DNA of 61,945 bases, from contig JAAXKN010000028.1 in assembly GCA_025612375.1 (NCBI GenBank), positions 1-61,945 on the forward strand, written 5' to 3'. The DNA comes from Ignavibacteria bacterium. Lineage in GTDB: Bacteria; Bacteroidota; Ignavibacteria; Ignavibacteriales; SURF-24. Each line of letters opens with the position of its first letter. Within the stretch, counting starts at the first letter, position 1. Below the pieces are notes generated by a model. That model had not been told where the DNA came from and did not search any database. It saw only the letters and a program-made list of their open reading frames with translations. Both the position numbers and the translations under genes were made by a program. Of the stretch, positions 1 to 7,592 are shown piece after piece.

Positions 1-78
1 CAGCAAGGGCTGAAATTCCCATTTGGTAGCATTTTTAAACTCTTGAAGTGCTTTAGTCAGAATATCAGTTTCCAGCAT
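1..78 (-). CDS. Partial CDS at left edge, possibly AbiEi-type antitoxin N-terminus
   Basis: Only the first 26 codons are inside the window; the gene continues off the left edge. It starts at an ATG (complement of 76-78) with an AGGA-type ribosome binding site about 8 bases upstream. The visible peptide begins MLETDILTKALQEFKN and looks amphipathic and helical. Its pattern is reminiscent of the N-termini of type IV toxin-antitoxin AbiEi antitoxins in Bacteroidota, but 26 residues are too few to assign a family. The nearby nucleotidyltransferase gene on the same strand makes a toxin-antitoxin neighbourhood conceivable. The function should be regarded as unknown. Confidence 0.4.
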   Translation of the reverse strand, partial: MLETDILTKALQEFKNATKWEFQPLL

Positions 79-306
79 TGCGCAATTCCTGAATCAGTGT
101 TTAATATTAGGGAATACATTAAAAAAGGGAACAAAAATCAACAAATAAAGCCAAAATTAGGCGTTAATGTTTATAATTTCCATATGTTTCCTTTTAGGGA
201 ACAGGATAAATGGCGGTCGATAGAAGATGTCGGTAAAGAAAATTGATACTTATGATAAGCAGAAAATACTGCAGCCTGGATAAATGCCCGTTAATATTTT
301 CTGCAC

Positions 307-459
307 TTACAAATTAAAAATTCTTTCTGTCACTTCATTCTTTTCGTTGATAATGCTCAGTATTATAGCATTGTTTATTTCTGCCACCTTTAAGCCTACA
401 ATAGCGCCATCTTCAATATTTTCCAGTTCGGCCTTTATCTTCAGGGACAATTTATCCAT
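307..459 (-). CDS. Small 50-residue hypothetical protein overlapping the nucleotidyltransferase gene
   Basis: A 50-codon frame starts with an ATG (complement of 457-459) embedded in the last codons of the upstream nucleotidyltransferase gene, so the two overlap by 8 bases. It ends with TAA at 307-309. The protein starts MDKLSLKIKAELENIEDG and contains a short hydrophobic stretch near residues 30-37. I do not recognise the family. The overlap suggests translational coupling, and the position after a minimal nucleotidyltransferase is where a HEPN-type partner often lies. This peptide is far shorter than a HEPN protein and shows no RX4-6H motif. It could be a remnant, a new small partner, or a chance frame. 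Confidence 0.4.
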   Translation of the reverse strand: MDKLSLKIKAELENIEDGAIVGLKVAEINNAIILSIINEKNEVTERIFNL

Positions 460-721
460 AGATCAGCATGCCATCAGATTTAACCATATTGGTAAGCAGG
501 CTTTTTTTCTTCAGATCAATCAGATCGACAGGCTTGGAGAGGCTGAAGATGAGCTCGCTGTAAAACCTGAAAAACACATTATCCGGAAGGCCTTCTACAC
601 CAAGATCAATGTCATTTGATTCGCTGGATGAATCAAGGTTTGAGCCGAAAAGATAGATTTTTGAAACCTTATACTTTTCAGCTATTTTAAGCAGCTTTAT
701 TTTATCTTCATTTGAAATCAT
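452..721 (-). CDS. Minimal nucleotidyltransferase (MntA-like)
   Basis: This 89-residue protein has the minimal nucleotidyltransferase signature: a GSN loop near residues 26-28 followed by NDIDLGVEG, the divalent-metal-binding DxD, around residues 36-44. A further Asp in the strand VDLIDL near residues 65-70 could be the third acidic ligand. Proteins of this size usually act as MntA-type antitoxins that adenylylate a HEPN toxin, or as orphan remnants of such pairs. No HEPN gene is visible next to it. Instead, a 50-codon frame overlaps its 3' end. Assignment to the fold is confident; the antitoxin role is inferred from the family. Confidence 0.75.
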   Translation of the reverse strand: MISNEDKIKLLKIAEKYKVSKIYLFGSNLDSSSESNDIDLGVEGLPDNVFFRFYSELIFSLSKPVDLIDLKKKSLLTNMVKSDGMLIYG

Positions 722-799
722 ACCTCAAAATAGCCTAAAAAATATACTTTTTCAATATGGAGTGAATAATGGGGATTGGGATCAATGGCTAAAATAGCA

Positions 800-819
800 A
801 AAGCCCATTACTGGGCTTT
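800..819 (-). terminator. Intrinsic terminator after the GroES-like gene
   Basis: A perfect 8-bp stem (AAAGCCCA / TGGGCTTT) with a TTAC loop lies 47 bases downstream of the groES-like stop codon. On the minus strand it is followed by a T-rich stretch, as expected for a Rho-independent terminator. Confidence 0.6.
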
Positions 820-865
820 CACTTATACTCCTGCCTGATTTTACCCGTCCCGCCTTGCAGGAAGC

Positions 866-1231
866 TTAAAAATTCAGCAGGTCGTCCCTGAAAAGCAGAA
901 GTATTGCCCCCTGCGGAACAATAAGATACTTCTCTTTCTCAATTTCTATTTCTATGGCTTCTTTTCTTAAGAATATGGCCAGATCACCCTCTTTTGCCTG
1001 AAGCGGTATGTACTTGGCCGAGGCTTTTGCTTCCTTCCACGGCTCCTCGTCATCGGCGGGTGCGCCTGCGGGGTATCCTGGACCGGCCTTTATTACATAT
1101 CCGCTCTGCACCTTTTCCCTTTCAAGCACTCCGGCCGGCAGGTAAAGCCCGCTCGAGGTCTTCTCCAGGTTTTCTTCCGGCTTAATCAGTACGCGGTCAC
1201 CTACAACTATAATTTTCTGTAAATCGATCAA
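866..1231 (-). CDS. Divergent GroES/Cpn10-family co-chaperonin
   Basis: The N-terminal half matches Cpn10 closely: VGDRVLIKPEE near residues 10-20, then a mobile-loop-like KTSSGLYLP near residues 25-33. The C-terminal half keeps the final beta-strand pattern (KYLIVPQGAILLL). Between them the normal short roof loop is replaced by a longer acidic and proline-rich segment (about residues 50-80). At 121 residues it is some 25 longer than canonical GroES. No groEL gene is adjacent, so this is probably a second, specialised co-chaperonin paralogue rather than the housekeeping copy. A candidate Bacteroidota-type promoter element lies upstream, and a terminator follows the gene, so it may be transcribed alone. 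Confidence 0.75.
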   Translation of the reverse strand: MIDLQKIIVVGDRVLIKPEENLEKTSSGLYLPAGVLEREKVQSGYVIKAGPGYPAGAPADDEEPWKEAKASAKYIPLQAKEGDLAIFLRKEAIEIEIEKEKYLIVPQGAILLLFRDDLLNF

Positions 1232-1256
1232 ATTATTATCCCTTTATTTTACGCTA

Positions 1257-1264
1257 CAAAAATA
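1257..1264 (-). promoter_or_regulatory. Candidate Bacteroidota -7 element (TAnnTTTG) upstream of the GroES-like gene
   Basis: On the minus strand this reads TATTTTTG, which fits the TAnnTTTG -7 motif of the Bacteroidota primary sigma factor, 26 bases before the ATG. No good -33 TTTG is visible at the right spacing, so the call is weak. Confidence 0.3.
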
Positions 1265-1329
1265 TTTAGAAAAATTATTCTTTGCTACAGAATAATAAAG
1301 CCTTCAAAGCTGTATTTTAAGCTCCTTTT

Positions 1330-2280
1330 TCAGCCCACAATGAGACTTTTCTCCTTCGACAACAGCTCCTCGGGGATTGACCTTAATATCTCTTCTTCAA
1401 GCACATTGATAATATGCTTTTTCAGATATGCCCTTAAGTATACAAGGCTTATTTCCCTTTTGGGCACGGGAGAGTTGAATTCACGCACATGCAGCTGCCT
1501 TTTTGCCTTATCAATATCCCTTGCGGCAAGAAAGGGAAGAAGCGTCATGCCGAAATTCTTCTCCACCAGCTTTTTTAACGTATCCAGGTTCCCGCCCTCA
1601 AACCTTAAGAGGTTAGGCGACAATTCCTTGCCGTCGCGGCTTTTCTCGTCCTTGCAAAGCTGCAGGGCATGCCCCCTGAAACAGTGCCCTTCCTTCAGTA
1701 AAAGCATATCCTTTGAAGAAAGATCCTCAGGCGTAATCTTTTTCTTCTGGAAAAGCCTGTGGTCCTTGGATACGTAGGCTACAAAGGGCTCATAGAACAA
1801 AGGCTTTTCTATCAGGTCGCTCTGATACAAAGGCGTGGCCATAAGCCCTAAGTCAATTTCCTCTTTCCTCAGCTTCTCCAGTATCTGCTCAGTCTGTATC
1901 TCGTCAATTATCATATTGACCTTGGGATAATTCTTAAGGAAAGAGTCCAGAAAAAGCGGCAGCAGATATGGCGCAACCGTCGGTATTACCCCAAGGCGGA
2001 GAGTTCCTGAAACCTCCGTCGACTGGAGCTCAATAATGTCCTGTATCCTTGCCGCCTCCTGCAGTGTCCGCCTGGCCTGCTCTATAATAGAACGCCCTAT
2101 GTCTGTCGGGGCCACCGGCTGCTTGCTGCGGTCAAAGATCAATATGCCCAGCTCTTCTTCCAGCTTCTGAATCTGCATGCTTAACGTCGGCTGCGTAACA
2201 TAACAGTGTTTTGCAGCCGTTGCAAAGTGCCTGTAGTTATCTACGGCAACTATATAGGATAACTGTATTAATGATACCAT
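1330..2280 (-). CDS. oxyR: OxyR-type LysR-family hydrogen peroxide sensor
   Basis: This 316-residue LysR-type regulator has an N-terminal winged helix-turn-helix (residues 1-60, with the recognition region around VTQPTLSMQIQKLE) and a C-terminal effector domain. The OxyR hallmark is present: GHCFR...LQLC places Cys200 and Cys209 nine residues apart, like the peroxide-sensing Cys199/Cys208 pair of the E. coli protein. In that family oxidation forms a disulfide that switches on peroxide-defence genes. The gene diverges from ahpC-ahpD across a 241-bp region holding an exact ATAG-N7-CTAT site. The likely target is therefore the adjacent operon, and probably its own promoter. Confidence 0.92.
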   Translation of the reverse strand: MVSLIQLSYIVAVDNYRHFATAAKHCYVTQPTLSMQIQKLEEELGILIFDRSKQPVAPTDIGRSIIEQARRTLQEAARIQDIIELQSTEVSGTLRLGVIPTVAPYLLPLFLDSFLKNYPKVNMIIDEIQTEQILEKLRKEEIDLGLMATPLYQSDLIEKPLFYEPFVAYVSKDHRLFQKKKITPEDLSSKDMLLLKEGHCFRGHALQLCKDEKSRDGKELSPNLLRFEGGNLDTLKKLVEKNFGMTLLPFLAARDIDKAKRQLHVREFNSPVPKREISLVYLRAYLKKHIINVLEEEILRSIPEELLSKEKSLIVG

Positions 2281-2381
2281 AACGCTTATAAATTATTTTG
2301 AAAATTGTTGAAAATTCAGCCTTTTATTTTAACTTAAAGTAATTATGCCCCTTAAAGGCAAAAATCAGTTTAAACTTAAAT

Positions 2382-2398
2382 TATAGATAAAATCTATA
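2382..2398. promoter_or_regulatory. OxyR-type operator between oxyR and ahpC
   Basis: The site contains ATAG (2383-2386), seven bases, then CTAT (2394-2397), which is one full half of the ATAG-N7-CTAT-N7-ATAG-N7-CTAT pattern established for OxyR. It lies in a perfect inverted repeat with 7-bp arms (TATAGAT / ATCTATA, three-base spacer) and fits the LysR T-N11-A rule. A second half-site seven bases downstream is not conserved. Position in the divergent oxyR-ahpC promoter region supports control of both genes. Confidence 0.7.
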
Positions 2399-2521
2399 CA
2401 AATATAAAAATAATCAATTTGATTTATCAAGTACAGGGCAATATATTAGTACCACAACAAAGAAATTTATATAAACGTTATTAAAAATTAATTTGTCATT
2501 AAAACCCAAATGGAGGAAAAA

Positions 2522-3064
2522 ATGTTAACTGTTGGTCAAAAATTCCCGGAATTCAAAAAGAAAAGTGTAGTCTCAATCGAAAACGGTAAAGAGTTTCAGG
2601 AAGTCACTTCCGAAGACCATAAAAAACAGAACCAGTGGATGGTAATGTTCTGGTATCCGAAAGATTTTACATTTGTATGCCCGACTGAAATTGCAGAGTT
2701 TAATAAAAATTATGAGGAGTTCCGTGATAGGGATGCCTTGCTTGTTGGCGCCTCAACTGATTCTGAGTATGTACACCTCGCCTGGAGAAAACACCACGAC
2801 GACTTAAGCGATCTTAAGTTCCCGCTCCTGGCAGATACGTCCAAGTCGCTTGCCGAGGAACTGGGGATTCTTGAGGCAAACGAAAAAATCGCCTACAGGG
2901 CAACTTTCATAGTCGATCCCGAGGGAATCATAAGGTTTGTATCGGTCAACGACCTGAGCGTCGGACGTAATGTTAAGGAAGTCTTGAGAGTTCTTGACGC
3001 CCTTCAGACTGACGAGCTCTGCCCGTGCAACTGGCAGAAGGGGCAGGAAACCCTTAAAGGATAA
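2522..3064 (+). CDS. ahpC: Alkyl hydroperoxide reductase C, AhpD-dependent type peroxiredoxin
   Basis: This is a 2-Cys peroxiredoxin of 180 residues. The peroxidatic Cys53 sits in DFTFVCPTE, and two C-terminal cysteines (Cys167 and Cys169, in ELCPCNW) follow the three-cysteine arrangement of mycobacterial AhpC, which is recycled by AhpD rather than AhpF. The gene directly downstream is indeed ahpD. The start at 2522 is chosen because an ATG 12 bases upstream (2510) overlaps the ribosome binding site GGAGG, which is spaced correctly for 2522. The gene is expected to be induced by the divergently encoded OxyR through the operator at 2382-2398. Confidence 0.95.
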   Translation: MLTVGQKFPEFKKKSVVSIENGKEFQEVTSEDHKKQNQWMVMFWYPKDFTFVCPTEIAEFNKNYEEFRDRDALLVGASTDSEYVHLAWRKHHDDLSDLKFPLLADTSKSLAEELGILEANEKIAYRATFIVDPEGIIRFVSVNDLSVGRNVKEVLRVLDALQTDELCPCNWQKGQETLKG

Positions 3065-3176
3065 TTAAGGCCATGGAAAAAGAGAATAAGGGGCGGCGTT
3101 TGAGGGGCTGCCCCTGACTTCTTGAAGTAATTTAATTCTTTTACACACGCATTACCAATAAACAATAAGAATAAAA

Positions 3177-3758
3177 ATGTCATTACAGGAAACAAAAACA
3201 GATCTTCTTAAGGATTTAAGAATTGATGAAGGCCGGAAGTTTACTTCACTTGAGGCCATGGTAGCCGGGGATACGCGCTATCTGAGGGATTTGAGAATTA
3301 ACCTGAAAAATACGCTTAATTCAGAGAATATTTCGCTTAAAGAGGCATACCTTTTAGCCCTGGCTGTTGCCTCAAATGAAAGAAATGAGATCCTCACGTG
3401 CTCATTTACAGATTACGCAAAGAATGAAGGGGCAACGGACGCTGAAATTGCAGAAATCCACGCATGCGCTTCAATGCTTTCTGTAAACAACGTCCTCTAC
3501 AGGTTCAGGCACTTTGCAAAGCATGAAACTTATAACAACATGCCGGCAGGCATTAAGATGAACGTTATGATGAACCCCGTGCTGGGTAAGGAATTCTTTG
3601 AACTTGTAAGCCTGGCCGTTTCAGCCGTTAACGGCTGCGAGAGCTGCGTCAGTTCACACGAGGCCTCAGTAAGAAACCTCGGCACCTCGCAGGCAAGGGT
3701 ATTTGACGCCATAAGACTGGCTTCAGTTGTAAGAGGGCTTTCAGTAGTAGTTCACTAA
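3177..3758 (+). CDS. ahpD: Alkylhydroperoxidase AhpD
   Basis: This 193-residue protein carries the AhpD active-site pattern: Glu142, then CESC (Cys154 and Cys157) and His161, matching E-x11-C-x2-C-x3-H. AhpD reduces the oxidised peroxiredoxin AhpC through its CxxC pair and has weak peroxidase activity itself. The gene lies 112 bases after ahpC on the same strand and probably shares the OxyR-controlled transcript. A long hairpin with a T-run follows the stop codon. A second CxxC is not seen, and the length is slightly above that of mycobacterial AhpD. Confidence 0.93.
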   Translation: MSLQETKTDLLKDLRIDEGRKFTSLEAMVAGDTRYLRDLRINLKNTLNSENISLKEAYLLALAVASNERNEILTCSFTDYAKNEGATDAEIAEIHACASMLSVNNVLYRFRHFAKHETYNNMPAGIKMNVMMNPVLGKEFFELVSLAVSAVNGCESCVSSHEASVRNLGTSQARVFDAIRLASVVRGLSVVVH

Positions 3759-3804
3759 GGCAGATAGTTTGTCAAAATTTTTTTTCTATAACCTCTGATT
3801 AAAT

Positions 3805-3843
3805 ACCGCTGTCTTTTTTGAAAAATAAAGGCGGCGGTTTTTT
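3805..3843 (+). terminator. Terminator of the ahpC-ahpD transcript
   Basis: A 9-bp stem (3805-3813 with 3830-3838, two G-T pairs) encloses a T-rich/A-rich loop that can extend the stem, followed by six T residues. It lies between the convergent ahpD and hydrolase genes. Confidence 0.6.
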
Positions 3844-4738
3844 ATTCCTCAGCGCTTAGAGCTTCTAAGGCCCCTTTAAGAAATTCATCCGCCTTCAGGA
3901 AAATATCCTTGTGAGAAGCATCCTTAATTATGACCTGATGAAAAAAAGGCATATTCTTCAGATACTTTGCCGGAATGTTGCGCTCCCATACGCTGTCACG
4001 CTCACCGATTACCTGTATAACGGGCACCTCAATTTTTATATCTAAGGGTAGACTCATATTCTCTTTATGAAAAACAGATTCAGCCTGCAGAAACATAGAG
4101 GAGATGCGGCTTCTCTTTATTTTCTTTAATATGTCAATCTGCGCCCCTATATAGCCTGATATAGAAGTAATATCATAGACAAAGTCGAGATCTGGATAAC
4201 CTTTAGTGCCTGCCCGCCCTGTAAAAAGCCTGATTATAAGTTTAATAGTTGGCACAATAAGCCCCAGACTGTAGGGCATTTCAAGTATTCCTTTTGTAAG
4301 CGTAAGCATAGGGGAGGAGCCCAGGAGAATTACTTTCTCAATTCTTTTGCCGATGGATGCAAGAATTAGTGCAATCGGGCCCCCGTATGAAGAAGCTATA
4401 ACGGTTAAAGGCTCACTTATCTTCATTTCATCTAGTAGGATTTTCATGTCGCAGGCCAGTTCGCCTGTGGAAGTAAGTCCGGTATAAGGGGAGCTCCCAC
4501 CGCATCCCCGCCTGTCGGGCATAATTATCTCGTCAAAAACCCCTTTGCTCAAAAGCCACATCGAAGGGCGTCTTACTATAGTGTGATTACCCGTAACGCC
4601 CCCGCCATGTAGGAAAAGTGCACGGCGCTTACCGGTGCCCTGTGTGCATAAGATTTCCGTGTGCAGCTTTACGCTGCCTGAAATCGTGTAATCAGCGCTC
4701 CTGGACGTAATATTATCATCCTGAATCCTTGAAAGCAT
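3842..4738 (-). CDS. Alpha/beta-hydrolase fold protein
   Basis: This 298-residue protein has the alpha/beta-hydrolase layout: an oxyanion-hole HGGG near residues 44-47, a DRRGCG strand-turn near residues 76-81, and a nucleophile elbow SSYGG with Ser near residue 117. An acidic candidate lies in GERDSVW, and a C-terminal His in DASHKD. There is no signal peptide, so it is probably cytoplasmic. The substrate cannot be read from sequence; esterase, lipase-like or C-C hydrolase activities are all possible. The gene is convergent with ahpD, and no functional link to it is evident. Confidence 0.8.
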   Translation of the reverse strand: MLSRIQDDNITSRSADYTISGSVKLHTEILCTQGTGKRRALFLHGGGVTGNHTIVRRPSMWLLSKGVFDEIIMPDRRGCGGSSPYTGLTSTGELACDMKILLDEMKISEPLTVIASSYGGPIALILASIGKRIEKVILLGSSPMLTLTKGILEMPYSLGLIVPTIKLIIRLFTGRAGTKGYPDLDFVYDITSISGYIGAQIDILKKIKRSRISSMFLQAESVFHKENMSLPLDIKIEVPVIQVIGERDSVWERNIPAKYLKNMPFFHQVIIKDASHKDIFLKADEFLKGALEALSAEE

Positions 4739-4812
4739 TCTTAAAGAAAAAAGCTTTGTTTATAGATAGGTAAAAGATATGAAATTTCCGGCTAAGCTGT
4801 TGTGAGATAAAA

Positions 4813-4849
4813 AAAGAGGCGGGCCCTTTTCAGCTGAGCCCGCCTCTTT
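4813..4849 (-). terminator. Strong intrinsic terminator of the sigma/anti-sigma operon
   Basis: A perfect 12-bp GC-rich stem (AAAGAGGCGGGC / GCCCGCCTCTTT) with a 13-base loop is followed by a T-run on the minus strand. It lies 56 bases after the last gene of the operon. Confidence 0.85.
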
Positions 4850-4905
4850 GTTCAGGTTGTCATTCTGTCTTCTCACCATTCCGACCTATAACCATCCTGC
4901 GCTTT

Positions 4906-5562
4906 TTACCACTCTGTATTATCGTCTTCTCCTGTCAGGTCATCAAGCCTGTTGCTGATTATTTTATCCTTATTCTTTCTTCTTTCATCCAGAGTCTGCT
5001 TAAGCTCCGAAAGCCTGTCCTCCAGATCCTTTACCTCTTCTTTCCGGTTATCTTCCCTCAGCTCAAAAAGATCGCTTAGCTTTGCCTGCAGGTCCGACTT
5101 TATTTTTCCGCGTTCAGCCTTTTCGGCCTTCTGGTACTCAAGCCCCAGACCTTCAGTCTCTATTTCCAGCTCTGTAATCTTCTTCAGACGCTCACTGTCC
5201 TCTTTGCTCCTTTTGCCGAATAAAGGAAACTCAAAGCTTCTGAACTGGTTATCCATGAGAAGCTTGTTGTATTTCATTTTATTCAGCTTCTTAATCTTTT
5301 CCATCTCTTTTTTAAGCCTTGGCCCCAGCTCATCTAAAATCTTTTTTTCCTTCTCTATAGAAACCTTTATTTCCGGAATATGTATCTCCGGTATATCAAT
5401 ATCTGGAATCTCAACTATAGTGTCGCTAGAATCCGCATCCTGAACAACGTGGATTTTCTTGGGCTGCTTGGGGTGCTTCGGAGACTTGGTATTCTCCTGC
5501 GCCAGAAGGCATGAACCCATAAACATAAGGGCTGCTATTAATAATACATTGATCGATTTCAT
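4906..5562 (-). CDS. Secreted coiled-coil protein of unknown function in a sigma/anti-sigma operon
   Basis: The 218-residue product starts with a signal peptide (hydrophobic stretch about residues 6-19, ending near LLAQ). A Cys at residue 18 could also act as a weak lipobox. An Ile/Pro-rich segment with repeated IPEI/IPDI units follows (about 50-67), and then a long charged region rich in Lys, Glu and Leu (about 70-205) that should form coiled coil. I do not recognise the family. It is the last gene of the ECF sigma operon, 58 bases after the anti-sigma gene and followed by a strong terminator. It may act in the envelope stress response that the sigma factor controls, perhaps as a periplasmic sensor or chaperone-like protein. 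Confidence 0.7.
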   Translation of the reverse strand: MKSINVLLIAALMFMGSCLLAQENTKSPKHPKQPKKIHVVQDADSSDTIVEIPDIDIPEIHIPEIKVSIEKEKKILDELGPRLKKEMEKIKKLNKMKYNKLLMDNQFRSFEFPLFGKRSKEDSERLKKITELEIETEGLGLEYQKAEKAERGKIKSDLQAKLSDLFELREDNRKEEVKDLEDRLSELKQTLDERRKNKDKIISNRLDDLTGEDDNTEW

Positions 5563-5620
5563 ATTAACTCCGGTGATAAATAATTAAAATTTCTGTTAAA
5601 ATAGCTTTTGTGCCGTCTAC

Positions 5621-6298
5621 CTACATGGCTGACTTTGTAAGTTCCGTCTTCATAAATTCCATTTTCTGTTTTAACGCCATTGCCTGAAGCGCCCAGTCAT
5701 CAAGCCTTTCGTAATTTTCCTTTTTAATCTTTAGCCTTGCCAGAGAAGCGCTTACGTGCCTTATGGTAAGTGCCGTACGCCTGTCTTTCCACTCATATTT
5801 TGCAGGCGTGACTTCAGTCTTTCTCATTTGGCCTGCGGGCGTTTCCTTCTTGTCTGCAATATTCTGACTTACAAGAGGCGCTCTCTCAGGCCTTGGGGCG
5901 GAATACTTCTTTAATTCCGGAAGGCTTTCAGGCTTATACATGAAGAAAAGGATTACCAGTACTGCAGATAAAGCCATGCCCCCAAAGGCAAACTTTCTGA
6001 AAAATCCATCAAAAAGATATTCATTAAGAGTACGAGGGAATCCGGATCTTAAACGGCTGAACAGGCTTTCCCTTGCGGCCTTTTTTATCATTACATTAAA
6101 AGTTTCCTCTTCAATATCATCCATTGGAATACTCTCATAAAGCGAAAGAGTGTCCTTGGCCTCCAAAAGCCGGCTGCTGCAAAGAGCGCACTCACGGGTA
6201 TGCCTTTCCCAGTATCGCATTTCCTCTTCTGTCAGGCTCTTATCAATAAAAAGCCACATCTTTCTTTCAAATTCTTCGCAAACAAGTTTAGATTGCAT
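5621..6298 (-). CDS. Anti-sigma factor with zinc-finger (ZAS-like) domain
   Basis: The 225-residue protein begins with a cytoplasmic ZAS-type domain, with His33, Cys37 and Cys40 forming the H-x3-C-x2-C motif. A single transmembrane helix follows (about residues 103-121), then a periplasmic part of about 100 residues. This is the classic build of a membrane-bound anti-sigma factor that sequesters its cognate ECF sigma factor until released by an envelope signal. Its start overlaps the end of the sigma gene by 11 bases, which points to translational coupling and a fixed ratio. The periplasmic domain has no recognisable fold. Confidence 0.87.
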   Translation of the reverse strand: MQSKLVCEEFERKMWLFIDKSLTEEEMRYWERHTRECALCSSRLLEAKDTLSLYESIPMDDIEEETFNVMIKKAARESLFSRLRSGFPRTLNEYLFDGFFRKFAFGGMALSAVLVILFFMYKPESLPELKKYSAPRPERAPLVSQNIADKKETPAGQMRKTEVTPAKYEWKDRRTALTIRHVSASLARLKIKKENYERLDDWALQAMALKQKMEFMKTELTKSAM

Positions 6299-6839
6299 TT
6301 TTCTTCCTCAACGCCCTTTTTATTTTTTCTACTGCGTAATGCATATGCCCTAAAACAGTGTTCAGGGGCTCCCCCGTAGCCTCCGAAATCTCCTTAAAAC
6401 TCATTCCGCCGTGTTCCCTTAAGAGGAATACCTGCCTCTGCTTTTCAGGCAGGCCGCCGATTATCTTCTCCATTATTTCTTTCAGCTCATTACCAACGCA
6501 CTCGGAGTAAGGATTGCTTCCCGAACTATGCATCTCGACTTCATCTGCCTGAAAGAGATTTATTCTCGCCCTGTTTTTCCTGATTGAATCCATGGCCGCA
6601 TTGTGGGCGATGGAAAAAAGCCATGAGGAGAAACGGTCCCTGTGGTCGTATTTCCCTATAGCCTTCCAGACCTTAATGAGCGTTTCCTGGAATGCATCCT
6701 CGGCCTGCATTTTGTCACCCGTTAAACGCCACAGGTACGAATAAAGCTGTCTGCGGTAAATCTTAACAAGCTCCCTGAAGGCATCCTCTTCGCCCCGGCG
6801 GCACTTTTCAATTAGTAAATCTTCCAGAATATTCTCCAT
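6288..6839 (-). CDS. ECF-family RNA polymerase sigma factor
   Basis: This 183-residue sigma-70 protein has region 2 (about residues 20-90, including DAFQETLIKVW and FSSWLFSIAHNAAMD) and region 4 (about 125-178, with LPEKQRQVFLLRE and the helix-turn-helix FKEISEATGEPLNTV). Regions 1 and 3 are absent, as in the extracytoplasmic function group. It is the first gene of a three-gene operon with its anti-sigma factor and a secreted coiled-coil protein. Such operons are usually autoregulated. No promoter motif could be fixed with confidence in the roughly 270-bp upstream region. Confidence 0.92.
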   Translation of the reverse strand: MENILEDLLIEKCRRGEEDAFRELVKIYRRQLYSYLWRLTGDKMQAEDAFQETLIKVWKAIGKYDHRDRFSSWLFSIAHNAAMDSIRKNRARINLFQADEVEMHSSGSNPYSECVGNELKEIMEKIIGGLPEKQRQVFLLREHGGMSFKEISEATGEPLNTVLGHMHYAVEKIKRALRKKNAI

Positions 6840-7108
6840 AATCAGATACTTTCTATTTATGTAAACGCATCACCCGAAAAAATATTGTACCCGGCTTAAA
6901 AAATTTTTGAAAATTTTATAAAAGGGGACTTACCCCTGGTTTTAATTAATTTGACGCCTCAAAGCTTAAAATGTTAGCACCTGCTGCCCAAGAACCCGAT
7001 TTTGAACATAACGTGACCTGAGGTACAAAGCTCAATAGATGCCTTGTATTTTACATGAAATATGTTTTACTATATGTAAACATTCGTTATACAACTAATG
7101 AGAGGATA

Positions 7109-7522
7109 ATGAGTAAGAACATATTTATAACAGATTTCGACATGAAGAGATTTAACTGGTTAATTTCGAATTCTTACCGTTTTAGCAATATTGACAATAA
7201 ATACCTCCTGGAATTAAAGACCGAACTCGTACATGCAGTTGTAGTGCAGCCGCCTGATATTCCATCAGACGTGGTCACGATGAGTTCAAAGGTCAGGATT
7301 AAATATCTCGACACTGATGAAGAGGCTACGTTTACGCTGGTTTTTCCCTTTGATGCAGATATAAAACAGGGGAAGCTTTCCATACTGGCTCCCATTGGCG
7401 TTGCTGTAATCGGTTCAAGAATTGGAGATGAACTGGAGTGGGAAATGCCTCAGGGGAAAAGAAGGATCAGGGTCGAGGAGATCCTTTATCAGCCGGAAGC
7501 CGCGGGAAACTACTACATTTAA
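7109..7522 (+). CDS. GreA/GreB-like C-terminal domain protein, Rnk-like
   Basis: The protein of 137 residues matches the Rnk (regulator of nucleoside diphosphate kinase) layout: a short N-terminal helical part and a GreA/GreB-type C-terminal domain with SSKVRIKYLDTDEE, LSILAPIGVAVIGSRIGD and ELEWEMPQG. Rnk-type proteins bind RNA polymerase but lack the long Gre coiled coil. The start at 7109 is chosen because it has a GAGAGGA ribosome binding site. An upstream ATG 54 bases earlier has none and adds residues not expected in the family. A strong terminator follows. Confidence 0.82.
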   Translation: MSKNIFITDFDMKRFNWLISNSYRFSNIDNKYLLELKTELVHAVVVQPPDIPSDVVTMSSKVRIKYLDTDEEATFTLVFPFDADIKQGKLSILAPIGVAVIGSRIGDELEWEMPQGKRRIRVEEILYQPEAAGNYYI

Positions 7523-7553
7523 CGGCCTGAATTATAAGTGTTTGTTTTAATGT

Positions 7554-7592
7554 AAGCATCCTTTGGCTTTAGTGCCAAAGGATGCTTTTTTT
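7554..7592 (+). terminator. Intrinsic terminator after the Rnk-like gene
   Basis: A perfect 14-bp stem (AAGCATCCTTTGGC / GCCAAAGGATGCTT) with a 6-base loop is followed by seven T residues. It lies between convergent genes and points mainly in the plus direction. Confidence 0.9.

Noticed and set aside
43..246. A 67-codon plus-strand frame at the left edge
   Set aside because: It overlaps the better supported minus-strand edge gene, has no ribosome binding site and a composition unlike a protein.
284..619. A 111-codon plus-strand frame across the nucleotidyltransferase gene
   Set aside because: It is antisense to a recognisable family and to the small coupled frame.
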